Made by a program: the position numbers and the translations under genes. The notes under the pieces were generated by a model. It made no database searches, was not told where the DNA came from, and was given only the letters and a program-made list of their open reading frames with translations. Shown piece after piece: positions 52,522 through 61,249 of a DNA stretch of 64,000 nucleotides. The stretch's first letter is position 1; each line of letters opens with the position of its first letter. Source of the DNA: Streptomyces pristinaespiralis (GTDB lineage: Bacteria > Actinomycetota > Actinomycetes > Streptomycetales > Streptomycetaceae). The stretch is taken from assembly GCF_001278075.1 (NCBI RefSeq), contig NZ_CP011340.1, positions 6,569,501 to 6,633,500 of the forward strand, read 5' to 3'.

Positions 52522-53883
52522 TCAGGTCCTGACGCGCTTCACCTCGACGCGGTCGGGCGGGAAGCGGTCGAGGCCGACGACCGGGGTGTCGTCGGTGACC
52601 CTGATCCTCAGTCCGGGCATCGCGGCGAGCGGGGCGACGTCGACCGGCGCTCCGGACGGTGAGCACTGCGAGAGCTCCAGGGAGGTGAGCGCCGGCAGGT
52701 CGCGCAGCAGGCCGAGACCGTGCGGCAGTTCGCACCGCCAGAGGTACAGCCGCCGCAGCGTGGAGTGGCCGAGGAGCGGACGCGGGTCGAGGGGGTCGAG
52801 CTCGTACAGGCTCAGACTCGTCAGCGTGGGCGGCAGCGGCAGGCGCGAGAGCTGACGCAGCTGAGACTGGCCCGCGATCGACAACGTCTCCAGCAGCGGC
52901 CACCGCTCGATGCCCTCCAGGCTCACATAGCGGGTCTGGTGGTGGAGCCCGAGGTGGACGAGGCACGGTCCGACCGGCAGTTCCGCCAGGTTCTCGATGA
53001 GCAGGGGCTGCGAGAGCATCACGCTGCGCAGGTCGGGCATGTCCCGCAGGGGCTCGATCGAGACCTCCGGGTGGACTTCCCAGAGCGCGAGGTGTTCGAG
53101 TCCGGGCCGCGCCAGGGGCCGCAGGTCGCGCAGCTCGGGGCACCGGCTCAGACCGACCTCCGTGAGCCGCCGGAACGAAGCGAGCGGGGTGAGGTCGTCC
53201 ACCACGCCGTTCTCGTAGAGGAACAGCCACTCGGGGTCCTCCACCGCCAGCAGCGGAGTGAGGTCGTGGTGGTCGCCCGCCACGTGCAGGCGCCGGGCCT
53301 TCGGTATGTGCCGCAGCGCGTGGAGCTGTTCGGGGGTCTGGACATGCAGGTACGAGGTGTCCCACGCACCGGCGGCCAGCACGTCCCTGGCGTACGACTC
53401 GGTGTCGAAGGAGCCCCACGCCGTCGACACCTGGAACGCGACGGACAGGCGTGCGTCCTCCCGGAACCGCGCGGCCACCTCGAACGCGGCGTCCCCTTTG
53501 ATCAGGGCCGCCGTGCGCACCACGGCCGCCGCCGTGTACTCCTCCAGGTCCTCAGGGCCGGGCAGCAGTTCCAGCACCAGCTCGCCGACCTTGGCCAGCT
53601 GCGCCGCGTCCTCCTGGGTGCGCGGGGGCAGCAGTTCCTGCGTGCGTGACTGCACCGTCGCGCGGATCTCCGGGTCCAGCTCCGGGGCGTGCTCCAGACA
53701 GGCCGCGGCGAGCAGCACCAGACGGTGCCGGTGGCGCTGCGCCCGGTCGGCGCGGCGTAACAGCTGCCGCAGCAGCCGGGCCCGTTCCTCGACGCGGGCG
53801 TGGCCGACGGCCATCTGCACCACGTCGTCCCACTGGTCGTCGTGCGCGTTCTGCACCAGGACCCCGAAGTCGCGGGCCTCCAC
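52522..53883 (-). CDS. Leucine-rich-repeat half of the interrupted NLR-like protein
   Basis: 453 codons downstream of the amber, in the same frame. Residues about 1-180 are helical (DDQWDDVVQMAVGHARVEER); residues 190-430 are leucine-rich repeats (LTPLASFRRLTEVGLSRCPE, DLRPLARPGLEHLALWEV, LPPTLTSLSLYELDPLDP) that would sense the ligand. A GTG at 53883 could restart translation after an AAGG site, but more likely this part is not expressed on its own. Confidence 0.6.
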   Translation of the reverse strand: MEARDFGVLVQNAHDDQWDDVVQMAVGHARVEERARLLRQLLRRADRAQRHRHRLVLLAAACLEHAPELDPEIRATVQSRTQELLPPRTQEDAAQLAKVGELVLELLPGPEDLEEYTAAAVVRTAALIKGDAAFEVAARFREDARLSVAFQVSTAWGSFDTESYARDVLAAGAWDTSYLHVQTPEQLHALRHIPKARRLHVAGDHHDLTPLLAVEDPEWLFLYENGVVDDLTPLASFRRLTEVGLSRCPELRDLRPLARPGLEHLALWEVHPEVSIEPLRDMPDLRSVMLSQPLLIENLAELPVGPCLVHLGLHHQTRYVSLEGIERWPLLETLSIAGQSQLRQLSRLPLPPTLTSLSLYELDPLDPRPLLGHSTLRRLYLWRCELPHGLGLLRDLPALTSLELSQCSPSGAPVDVAPLAAMPGLRIRVTDDTPVVGLDRFPPDRVEVKRVRT

Positions 53884-53907
53884 CGCCGCCTTGGCGCCCA
53901 GATAGTC

Positions 53908-55701
53908 CTAAAACGTCCGGTGTACGAAGTCCACGGCCCCCGGGCGGGGTTCACGCAGCAGCCCGCTCCTGATGAGCAGATGGGAGAACACCTGCTCGGG
54001 GCTGCCCTGCACCTGCGGCATGGCGGCCAGCCACTCGGCCACCATCTCCACCGCCTCGGCGCGCTCGGCCTCCACCTGCCCGTTGCGGATGAGCCAGTAC
54101 GCCAGCCGCTGCAACAGCGCCGTCTGCTCCTCACGCGTCAGGTCGACGCCCTCCACACCGACGATCTCCCGCTCGGTGTCCCGCCGCACCAGAAGCATGT
54201 CCAGGGCGGCGTCGTACAGCTCCTTGCGGGCGCGCGGCAGTTGCATCCTGCGGTCCCGGTTCAGCGCGCACAGCAGGGCGCACATCAGCGGGTTGGTGGC
54301 CAGCCTGCCCAGATCACGGCGGGTGGAGACGGCCTTGCGCAGGGACGTCTCGTAGGTGTCCAGCTGGGCGCGTTCCGCCGGGGCCAGGCACTCCTGACGG
54401 GCGGCCTCGTGCCAGTGGCCGATGAACGAGCGGATGTCGTCGCGTTCCATCGGCAGCAGGGAGTGCCCGACGAATCCCTGGCGGGACAGCCAGTCCTCCG
54501 GGACGGCCGACGGCCGGGTCGTCACCACGTACCGGGCGTCCGGATAGGCGGCGATCAGCGACTTCAGCCAGTTCTCCGTGCGGAGCCGCTGCCGTGAGGG
54601 GATCTCGTCCACCCCGTCGACCAGGATCAGCGCCCGGCCGTCCGTCAGCAGCTTCTCGGTCCAGCCGGCCGGTGCCTCACCGTGCAGCGGGACCCCCGCC
54701 GCTCGCAGGAAGGCGTCCGGCATCGGCAGCGTGTCGGACGAGGTGAAGGCGCGCAGCCGCAACAGGAAGGGCACGCACCGGTTCCAGTCCTCCAGGTCCT
54801 TGCCGAAGCTGCGCCGGGCGGCGTTCAGCGCGAGCCACTGCACCAGGGTGCTCTTGCCCGAGCCGGCGGGGCCGCGCAGGACGAGCCGGTCGGCAGAGGA
54901 GAGGATCTGCTCCGCCTTCACGGCGACCTGTCCGGTCCGGGGGAGGCCGAAACCCTCCTGGTGGGGCCCGTCCCCGCTGACCGCCAGGGAGATGTACGCC
55001 GTGTCCAGCGGCCACTCGCTGCCCGATCTGCCGAGCGTGAGCCCGAACAGCTCCAGACGCCCGTGGGTCTCGGCCACATAGTCCGCGTACCGTTCCTCGA
55101 AGCTGAGGGCCAGCGCCTCCGGACGAGGGCCCAGCCGGTCCCTGACGTCCTCGACGAGCGCTTCGGTGCGGCCCGCCCGGCGGGTCTGCTCCACCGCCGC
55201 CCGTGCCATGAACGACTGGTCGGCGGTCAGCTTCTCGACCATGTGCGCGCAGCACAGCCGCAGCAGTTCGTCGTAGAGTTCCACGCCCCGCTCGGCCAGG
55301 CCGGCCGCCGGGTCCCGCAGCGTCCGGAACAGCCGCTCCGGGTCGAGGTCGAGCGCGAACAGCCGGTCGGGAGTGACCGTACCGGCGGTCTGGACGGTGT
55401 CCCGTACCGCCTCGACGGCGGCCTCGCGCTCGTGGTCGGGCAGGTCGGCGTACGGGTCGGAGAGCCGGCCCGCGAGCTTCCTCGCCACCGGGGCGGGGTC
55501 CGGCCTGGGGAGCGGCGCGGCCCGGCGGCCCGTCACCAGGCCCGCCCCGGGACGGGTGGCGATCAGCGACTTGACGACGGTCACGGCCAGCGTCCCGGCC
55601 AGCCGCAGGACGACGACTTCCAACCCCTGCAATGGAGTTCCTCCCCGTGAGTCCACCGGCCACCGGATCGTACGGTCCGCGCTCGGTGTCGCGCCGGTCA
55701 T
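53908..55701 (-). CDS. NACHT ATPase half of the interrupted NLR-like protein
   Basis: 597 residues. Residues about 1-260 are an N-terminal helical domain of the NACHT-associated NNH kind, with a hydrophobic segment near 28-48. The NACHT STAND ATPase follows: Walker A LRGPAGSGKSTLVQWLAL near 287, Walker B LILVDGVDEIPSRQ near 355, sensor YVVTTRPSAVP near 390, then winged-helix and helical parts up to DFVHRTF. As written the protein lacks its sensor repeats. Start ATG at 55701 has no strong ribosome-binding site. Confidence 0.8.
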   Translation of the reverse strand: MTGATPSADRTIRWPVDSRGGTPLQGLEVVVLRLAGTLAVTVVKSLIATRPGAGLVTGRRAAPLPRPDPAPVARKLAGRLSDPYADLPDHEREAAVEAVRDTVQTAGTVTPDRLFALDLDPERLFRTLRDPAAGLAERGVELYDELLRLCCAHMVEKLTADQSFMARAAVEQTRRAGRTEALVEDVRDRLGPRPEALALSFEERYADYVAETHGRLELFGLTLGRSGSEWPLDTAYISLAVSGDGPHQEGFGLPRTGQVAVKAEQILSSADRLVLRGPAGSGKSTLVQWLALNAARRSFGKDLEDWNRCVPFLLRLRAFTSSDTLPMPDAFLRAAGVPLHGEAPAGWTEKLLTDGRALILVDGVDEIPSRQRLRTENWLKSLIAAYPDARYVVTTRPSAVPEDWLSRQGFVGHSLLPMERDDIRSFIGHWHEAARQECLAPAERAQLDTYETSLRKAVSTRRDLGRLATNPLMCALLCALNRDRRMQLPRARKELYDAALDMLLVRRDTEREIVGVEGVDLTREEQTALLQRLAYWLIRNGQVEAERAEAVEMVAEWLAAMPQVQGSPEQVFSHLLIRSGLLREPRPGAVDFVHRTF

Positions 55702-55828
55702 CAGTGCATGCCCGTGGTGCGGACGGGCCTACCCTCACCGGGCGAAGACGGCCACGGGTGTGCGCAGGCTGCCCGAAACCCGCCCCGACGGTGCCGGGCG
55801 GGGACCCGTGCACCGCACTGGGGCCACG

Positions 55829-57232
55829 TCACGCCGGGGCGGCCTGCCACCTCGGCGCGTCCGTCCCCCAGAACCCGGGCGGGCGCGCCCAGCCGGCCGG
55901 CCCGCCGTCGTAGCCGACTGCCGGAACGGCGTGACGCAGGCGGCCCATGGGACTGTCCCGCTCGGTGAGCCACCGCTCGGCGTCGTACGCCGCAGGGTCC
56001 CCCTCCGGGCCTTTGACGAGTCCCCCGGTCAGCCAGGCCGCCGTCTGTGTGAGAGCGGCCTCCACCAGCCGGGTTCCGCCCGCGCCGTGCTGTTCGGTCA
56101 GCGCGCGCAGCACCCCGGCGGCCAGCAGGTACCCGGTGCCGTGGTCGAGGGCCTGGGCGGGCAGCGTCCCCGGGTGGCCTGCGTCGCCCTCGGTGACGGC
56201 GATCCCAGTGGCCGCCTGGACCAGGCTGTCGAAACCGCGCCGCCCGGCCCACGGCCCGTACGTGCCCCAGGCCGAAAGCCGGGCCACGACCAGGCCCGGA
56301 CGGCGCTCGGCCAGCGCCTGCGGAGAGAGACCGAACCGGTCGAGGGCGCCGGGCCGGTAGCCGGTCACCACCACGTCGGCCAGGGTCAGCAGTTCCTCGA
56401 ACGTGGCACGGTCCGAGGCCGCGGACAGGTCGAGCCGGGCGGACCGTTTCCCCGAGCCGGTGTCGTTGTGGGCGTCCTGGCTCTCCGGCAGGTGCGGGGA
56501 GTCGATCCGCAGCACGTCGGCACCGAGCAGCGCGAGCGTCCGCGTGGCGACCGGTCCGGCCAGCACCCGGGTCAGGTCCAGCACGCGCAGCCCCGAACAG
56601 GGAAGCGCCGCCCGGCCGTTCGCGGCAGGCGCCGGGCAGTCGTCACCGAGCCGCTCCACGCGCAGCAGTCGGCGCCCTGCGGCGGCCACGCCCTGCGGGT
56701 GCTTCGCCCATTCGTCCCCGCTGCGCATGGCGACGGCCAGTCCGCCCGCCGCGTACACGCTCTCCTCGACATCCACGGCCCGGCGTCCGCCGATCGCGTC
56801 GGCGGCCTCCTCCACGCCGGTGTCCTCTGGCAGGGCCAGCGCGTCGAGCAACCGCGCCCGGTGGTGCGGGTAGTTGGCGTGCGTACGCACCCACCCGTCC
56901 GCGGCGCGCCAGAAGCGGGACAGCGGCGCGAAGGTGGTCGGCGCCGTGCCGTCCACCCGCACCAGCCTGTCACTGAGGAACGCCGTCGACACCGCACCGT
57001 CGTCGACGGCCACGGAGGGGACCGGACCACCGCCGCGCCGTGCCGACAGTTCGGCGGCGGCGAGGGAGCAGACCGCGACGGTGGCGCGCGCCAGCTCCAT
57101 GACCGGCAGCCGTGAGGGCAGCGAGCCGTCGCCCTCGTGGACGACACGGTCGAGCAGAGCAGGATCGCCATCCAGGGCGGCCCATGCCTGGGCGGTGCCA
57201 CGGGAGGGGAGATCGAGGGACGAGTGGGTCAT
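55829..57232 (-). CDS. CaiB/BaiF family CoA transferase
   Basis: 467-residue type III CoA-transferase. Family blocks are SGLRVLDLTRVLAGPVATRT, LALLGADVLRIDSP, LADVVVTGYRPGALDRFGLS and GFDSLVQAATGIAVTEGDAG. The catalytic Asp normally found after the RSA.DL segment is present near DLSAASDRATF. The N-terminal 180 residues carry a weaker second CoA-transferase-like half, making it longer than the 400-residue norm. The ATG at 57232 follows a palindrome at 57243-57257. The acyl partner is unknown. Confidence 0.85.
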   Translation of the reverse strand: MTHSSLDLPSRGTAQAWAALDGDPALLDRVVHEGDGSLPSRLPVMELARATVAVCSLAAAELSARRGGGPVPSVAVDDGAVSTAFLSDRLVRVDGTAPTTFAPLSRFWRAADGWVRTHANYPHHRARLLDALALPEDTGVEEAADAIGGRRAVDVEESVYAAGGLAVAMRSGDEWAKHPQGVAAAGRRLLRVERLGDDCPAPAANGRAALPCSGLRVLDLTRVLAGPVATRTLALLGADVLRIDSPHLPESQDAHNDTGSGKRSARLDLSAASDRATFEELLTLADVVVTGYRPGALDRFGLSPQALAERRPGLVVARLSAWGTYGPWAGRRGFDSLVQAATGIAVTEGDAGHPGTLPAQALDHGTGYLLAAGVLRALTEQHGAGGTRLVEAALTQTAAWLTGGLVKGPEGDPAAYDAERWLTERDSPMGRLRHAVPAVGYDGGPAGWARPPGFWGTDAPRWQAAPA

Positions 57233-57242
57233 GCACCCACTA

Positions 57243-57257
57243 TGGCACCGGGTGCCA
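57243..57257. promoter_or_regulatory. Palindrome at the CoA transferase promoter
   Basis: TGGCACC-G-GGTGCCA, a perfect 7-bp repeat about one base apart, ends 10 nt upstream of the start codon and would overlap a -10 or start region. Candidate repressor site; no regulator is adjacent. Confidence 0.45.
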
Positions 57258-57268
57258 CAACGCAAGGA

Positions 57269-57300
57269 GCCCGGTGCGGATCATTGATCGCGCACCGGGC
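57269..57300 (-). terminator. Terminator of the S8 peptidase gene
   Basis: 10-bp stem GCCCGGTGCG (57269-57278) with CGCACCGGGC (57291-57300), and an inner GATC/GATC pairing, 14 nt after the peptidase stop codon. Confidence 0.8.
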
Positions 57301-57313
57301 CCCTCACAGACCG

Positions 57314-58843
57314 CTAGCGGCGGACCGCGTCCAGGGCGTCGGTGACGCCCGTGCCGTAGAAGCCGTTGTCGCGCTCGTCGCCCTCGCACACCGCGTCAAC
57401 GGTGCCGTTGCCGTCGATGTCGTACGGGTTGGTGCACGCCGTGTCGTCGGCCTGCGCGTACAGCAGACCCTTGACCAGGGCCGGCGGTGCGTACGGGTGG
57501 GTCGACTTGATCAGCGCCGCCACGCCCGCGACGTGCGGGGAGGCCATCGACGTACCGGCCTTGTAGCCGTAGCCGCCCGGAACCGTGGACAGGATCCGGC
57601 CGTCGACCGCCGGCGCGTCCGGCGTCTGGTAGCGCGTCGAGTCGCCGCCGGGGGCGGAGATGTCGATCACGCCGTCGCCGTAGTTGGAGTACGAGGCCTT
57701 CAGGCCTTTCGCACCCAGCGCGGAGACCGTGACGACACCCGGGATCTGGGTCGGGATGTCGAGGCACTCGCGCGGGTTGATGACGCGCTCGACCGGGGTG
57801 GTGTCGTTCGGGCTCGTGGTGTCGGTGAGCTCGTCCGCCGCCAGGTCCATGCGGGAGTTGCCGGCCGCGGCGACGTTCACCGCACCCTTGCCCTCCGCGT
57901 AGCGGGTGGCGCGGGAGACGGCCTCGACGAGCGCCTTCTGGTCCGCGTCGTTCTTGCAGTTGAACAGCCACGGGTCGGTGTAGTAGCTGTTGTTGGTCAC
58001 GTCGACGCCGTGCTCCGCCGCCCACACGAAGCCGCAGACGACGGCCTCGGTGTAGAAGAAGCCGTCGGGCTGCGAGACCTTGATGCCGGAGACCTTCACG
58101 CCCGGCGCGACGCCGGTGACGCCGACACCGTTCTTCGCCGCGGCGATCGTGCCCGCGACGTGGGTGCCGTGGTCGGACTCGGTCGGACCCGGACGCCAGG
58201 CGCCGTCCGCCGTGTTCGGCACGCCGCCCACGCAGCTGACGGAGGCCTCGCGGTCGAAGTTCGGCGCGAGGTCCGGGTGCGTGTCGTCGACACCCGTGTC
58301 GATGACCGCGACCGTGACCTTGTCACTGCCGAGCGTCTTCTGGTGCGCCTTGTCGGCCTTGATGGCCGGGAGGTCCCACTGCAGGGGCTCCAGCGGGTCC
58401 TGGCCGGAGGACGCCACCGCGGCGGAGGCCTTCGCCTCGTCGGCGGTGAGCGGACGCTCCGACTCGATGGCCATGTCGGCCGAGGGCGCCAGAGGCGCGG
58501 TGCGCGTGGCACCGGCCGACGCCACGCCCCGCACACCGCGGATGGTGGTGGCGAAGTCCGGGTTCTGCGAGTGGACGACGATGACGCCTATCTGGTCGTA
58601 GGACATCACCACCGTTCCGCCGGCCTTGGCTATGGCCTTCTTGACCGACTTTGCGGTGCCGTGACCGCCCTTCACGTTCACGACGTACGACAGCTTCGGT
58701 CCGTCCGCCTGGACCGCGGCGAGTACGTCGTCGACCGGCGCCGCCGTAGCGGCCCCCGCGGGCAGGAAGCCGAGCGAGGCCGTGAGCGCCAGACCGGCGG
58801 GCAGCGCGAGTGCGCGGCGCCGTCTGGATCCCAGATGAGCCAT
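57314..58843 (-). CDS. Secreted S8 family serine peptidase (subtilisin-like)
   Basis: 509 residues. Signal peptide with RRRR, hydrophobic core and a cleavage region ATAAP near residue 35; an inhibitor-like propeptide to about 140; the catalytic domain with Asp in VAVIDTGVDDTHPDL, His in SDHGTHVAGTIAAAK and Ser in KAGTSMASPHVAGVA. Cysteines in VSCVGGVP, VVCGFVW, FNCKND, ECLDIP, TACTNP and AVCEGD could form disulfides. Extracellular protease, possibly for nutrient supply or development. Confidence 0.94.
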   Translation of the reverse strand: MAHLGSRRRRALALPAGLALTASLGFLPAGAATAAPVDDVLAAVQADGPKLSYVVNVKGGHGTAKSVKKAIAKAGGTVVMSYDQIGVIVVHSQNPDFATTIRGVRGVASAGATRTAPLAPSADMAIESERPLTADEAKASAAVASSGQDPLEPLQWDLPAIKADKAHQKTLGSDKVTVAVIDTGVDDTHPDLAPNFDREASVSCVGGVPNTADGAWRPGPTESDHGTHVAGTIAAAKNGVGVTGVAPGVKVSGIKVSQPDGFFYTEAVVCGFVWAAEHGVDVTNNSYYTDPWLFNCKNDADQKALVEAVSRATRYAEGKGAVNVAAAGNSRMDLAADELTDTTSPNDTTPVERVINPRECLDIPTQIPGVVTVSALGAKGLKASYSNYGDGVIDISAPGGDSTRYQTPDAPAVDGRILSTVPGGYGYKAGTSMASPHVAGVAALIKSTHPYAPPALVKGLLYAQADDTACTNPYDIDGNGTVDAVCEGDERDNGFYGTGVTDALDAVRR

Positions 58844-59098
58844 GGGTTCTCCACATCATCCGTGACAACCGCCCAGACACCCCTGTGCGAATGGGCGGGT
58901 ACATGACGAGCGAAGCTATCGCTGATCAAGGTCCGGATTCAATGAGTTCGCGAAGGAAGTACAGAAGAAAAAGACCACGGCTGAACCAGTTCGCCGCGTG
59001 CTCCGTGCCGTTGTCAGGGAGTGGAGCAACATCGAACCCTCCCTGCCAGTGACATCCCCGAGTCCATCCCCACCGCACCCGCGTCGCGAGGAGATTCC

Positions 59099-59464
59099 GT
59101 GACCACCGATGCACCGCCGCCCGAGCGCGGTACGCAGACCAGCACCGTCCAGCCCACGACCGAGTCGTTCGTGCAGGTGCAGCAGAGTACGGAATTCGGC
59201 GAACTGCGCCGCACATACCGTTCCTTCGCCTTCCCCCTGACCATCGCGTTCATCGCCTGGTACCTGCTCTACGTCCTGCTCTCCAACTACGCCGGCGGCT
59301 TCATGGGCACGAAGCTCTTCGGCAACATCAACGTCGCTCTGGTCTTCGGCCTCGCGCAGTTCCTGACCACCTTCCTCATCGCCTGGTTCTACTCACGGCA
59401 CGCCGCCGCGAAGCTCGACCCGAAGGCCGAGGCCATCAAGTCCCGTATGGAGGCCGACGCATGA
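59099..59464 (+). CDS. DUF485 family membrane protein
   Basis: 121 residues, DUF485, with two TM helices (FAFPLTIAFIAWYLLYVLLS and VALVFGLAQFLTTFLIAWFY) and a Ser/Thr-rich N-terminal tail. The GTG at 59099 has GAGGAG 5 nt upstream. Its stop overlaps the symporter start (ATGA). DUF485 proteins nearly always precede acetate symporters and are taken as accessory subunits. Confidence 0.9.
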   Translation: MTTDAPPPERGTQTSTVQPTTESFVQVQQSTEFGELRRTYRSFAFPLTIAFIAWYLLYVLLSNYAGGFMGTKLFGNINVALVFGLAQFLTTFLIAWFYSRHAAAKLDPKAEAIKSRMEADA

Positions 59465-61098
59465 GCCCCGTCCTGCACCTCGCGGCCTCGAGCGCCACGA
59501 CCGAGCACCGGCCGCTGATCATCACGCTCTTCGCGGCCTTCGTCGTCGCGACGCTGTTCATCACCGTCTGGGCCGGCCGGCAGACCAAGGACGCCGCCGA
59601 CTTCTACGCGGGCGGACGCCAGTTCACCGGCTTCCAGAACGGCCTCGCCATCTCGGGCGACTACATGTCGGCCGCCTCGTTCCTCGGCATCGCCGGCGCC
59701 ATCGCCCTCTTCGGTTACGACGGCTTCCTCTACTCGATCGGCTTCCTGGTCGCCTGGCTCGTCGCCCTGCTGCTGGTCGCCGAACCGCTGCGCAACTCCG
59801 GCCGCTACACGATGGGCGACGTCCTCGCCTACCGGATGCGCCAGCGGCCGGTCCGTACCGCCGCGGGCGTCTCCACCATCGTCGTCTCGATCTTCTACCT
59901 GCTCGCGCAGATGGCGGGCGCGGGCATCCTCGTCTCGCTGCTGCTCGGCATCACCAGCGACGGCGGAAAGATCGCGATCGTCGCCCTCGTCGGTCTGCTG
60001 ATGATCGTCTATGTGACCATCGGCGGGATGAAGGGCACCACCTGGGTGCAGATGGTCAAGGCCGTCCTGCTCATCGCGGGCACCCTGCTCATCACGTTCC
60101 TGGTGCTGTGGAAGTTCAACTTCAACATCTCCGACCTGCTCGGAGAGGCGGCCAGGAACAGCGAGGTCGGACAGAAGGGCAACCCCGACGCCTTCCTCGA
60201 GCCCGGCCTCAAGTACGGCGTCGACGGTATGACGAAGCTCGACTTCCTCTCCCTCGGCATCGCGCTCGTCCTCGGCACCGCCGGACTCCCGCACATCCTG
60301 ATCCGCTTCTACACGGTGCCCACCGCCAAGGCCGCCCGTAAGTCCGTCAACTGGGCCATCGGCATCATCGGCGCGTTCTACCTGATGACGATCGCGCTCG
60401 GCTTCGGCGCGGCGGCCCTGGTCGGACCCGCGGAGATCAAGGCGTCCAACCCGGCGGGCAACACCGCGGCCCCGCTGCTCGCCCTGCACATCGGAGGAGT
60501 CGACTCCGCGTGGGGCGCGATCCTGCTCGCCGTGATCTCGGCCGTCGCCTTCGCCACCATCCTCGCCGTCGTCGCCGGACTCACGCTGGCCTCCTCGTCG
60601 TCGTTCGCGCACGACATCTACGCCAACGTCATCCGCAGGGGACAGGCCACGGAGAAGGAGGAGGTCCGCGCCGCGCGCTGGGCGACCGTCTTCATCGGCA
60701 TCGTGTCCATCGCCCTCGGCGCGCTCGCCCGCGACCTGAACGTGGCCGGCCTCGTCGCCCTCGCCTTCGCGGTCGCCGCCTCCGCCAACCTGCCCACGAT
60801 CCTCTACAGCCTGTTCTGGAAGAGGTTCACCACCCAGGGCGCCCTGTGGTCCATCTACGGAGGCCTCGCCTCCTCGGTGTTCCTGGTGCTGTTCTCGCCG
60901 GTCGTCTCCGGCAGCCCGTCCGCGATGTTCCCGAGCGTCGACTTCGCCTGGTTCCCGCTGTCCAACCCGGGCCTCATCTCCATCCCGCTGGGCTTCCTGC
61001 TCGGCTGGCTGGGCTCGGTCCTGACCAAGGAGAAGCCCGACGCGGGCAAGTACGCCGAGCTCGAGGTCAAGTCCCTCACCGGCATCGGCGCCCACTGA
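59461..61098 (+). CDS. actP: Cation/acetate symporter (ActP/MctC type)
   Basis: 545-residue SSS-family transporter with about 13 TM helices. Signature stretches are DFYAGGRQFTGFQNGLAISG, DYMSAASFLGIAGAIALFGY, YTMGDVLAYRMRQRPVRTAA and GGMKGTTWVQMVKAVLLIAG. Such proteins import acetate, propionate or pyruvate with sodium or protons. Coupled to the DUF485 gene and ended by a strong palindrome. Confidence 0.93.
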   Translation: MSPVLHLAASSATTEHRPLIITLFAAFVVATLFITVWAGRQTKDAADFYAGGRQFTGFQNGLAISGDYMSAASFLGIAGAIALFGYDGFLYSIGFLVAWLVALLLVAEPLRNSGRYTMGDVLAYRMRQRPVRTAAGVSTIVVSIFYLLAQMAGAGILVSLLLGITSDGGKIAIVALVGLLMIVYVTIGGMKGTTWVQMVKAVLLIAGTLLITFLVLWKFNFNISDLLGEAARNSEVGQKGNPDAFLEPGLKYGVDGMTKLDFLSLGIALVLGTAGLPHILIRFYTVPTAKAARKSVNWAIGIIGAFYLMTIALGFGAAALVGPAEIKASNPAGNTAAPLLALHIGGVDSAWGAILLAVISAVAFATILAVVAGLTLASSSSFAHDIYANVIRRGQATEKEEVRAARWATVFIGIVSIALGALARDLNVAGLVALAFAVAASANLPTILYSLFWKRFTTQGALWSIYGGLASSVFLVLFSPVVSGSPSAMFPSVDFAWFPLSNPGLISIPLGFLLGWLGSVLTKEKPDAGKYAELEVKSLTGIGAH

Positions 61099-61124
61099 GA
61101 GGAAAACGACACACGCATGTCAGC

Positions 61125-61154
61125 GGCCGCGTCGTAGGGTCCTACGACGCGGCC
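61125..61154 (+). terminator. Palindromic terminator after the symporter gene
   Basis: 14-bp arms (61125-61138 GGCCGCGTCGTAGG and 61141-61154) around a 2-nt centre, 26 nt past the stop codon. Confidence 0.75.
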
Positions 61155-61249
61155 CTGCCGTACCTCGTGCCAATCGGCCCCTGGTGTTGTCGGCGACGTC
61201 GCGTAGGCTCGAAACCGTCGGATCCGCGAATTGGGGGAGGGGGCCCACA

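Larger units (their letters stand above)
52522..55701 (-). pseudogene. NACHT-LRR (NLR-like) gene interrupted by an amber codon
   Basis: One open frame of 1060 codons broken only by TAG at 53910-53908. Immediately before it is DFVHRTF and immediately after it DYLGAKAAVEARDFGVLV; NACHT proteins usually have HRTFQDYLAAK here, so a single CAG-to-TAG change explains the break. No frameshift is needed and both halves are otherwise intact, so the event looks recent, or is a sequencing error, or is read through. Bacterial NACHT proteins of this type are antiphage factors. Confidence 0.85.
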
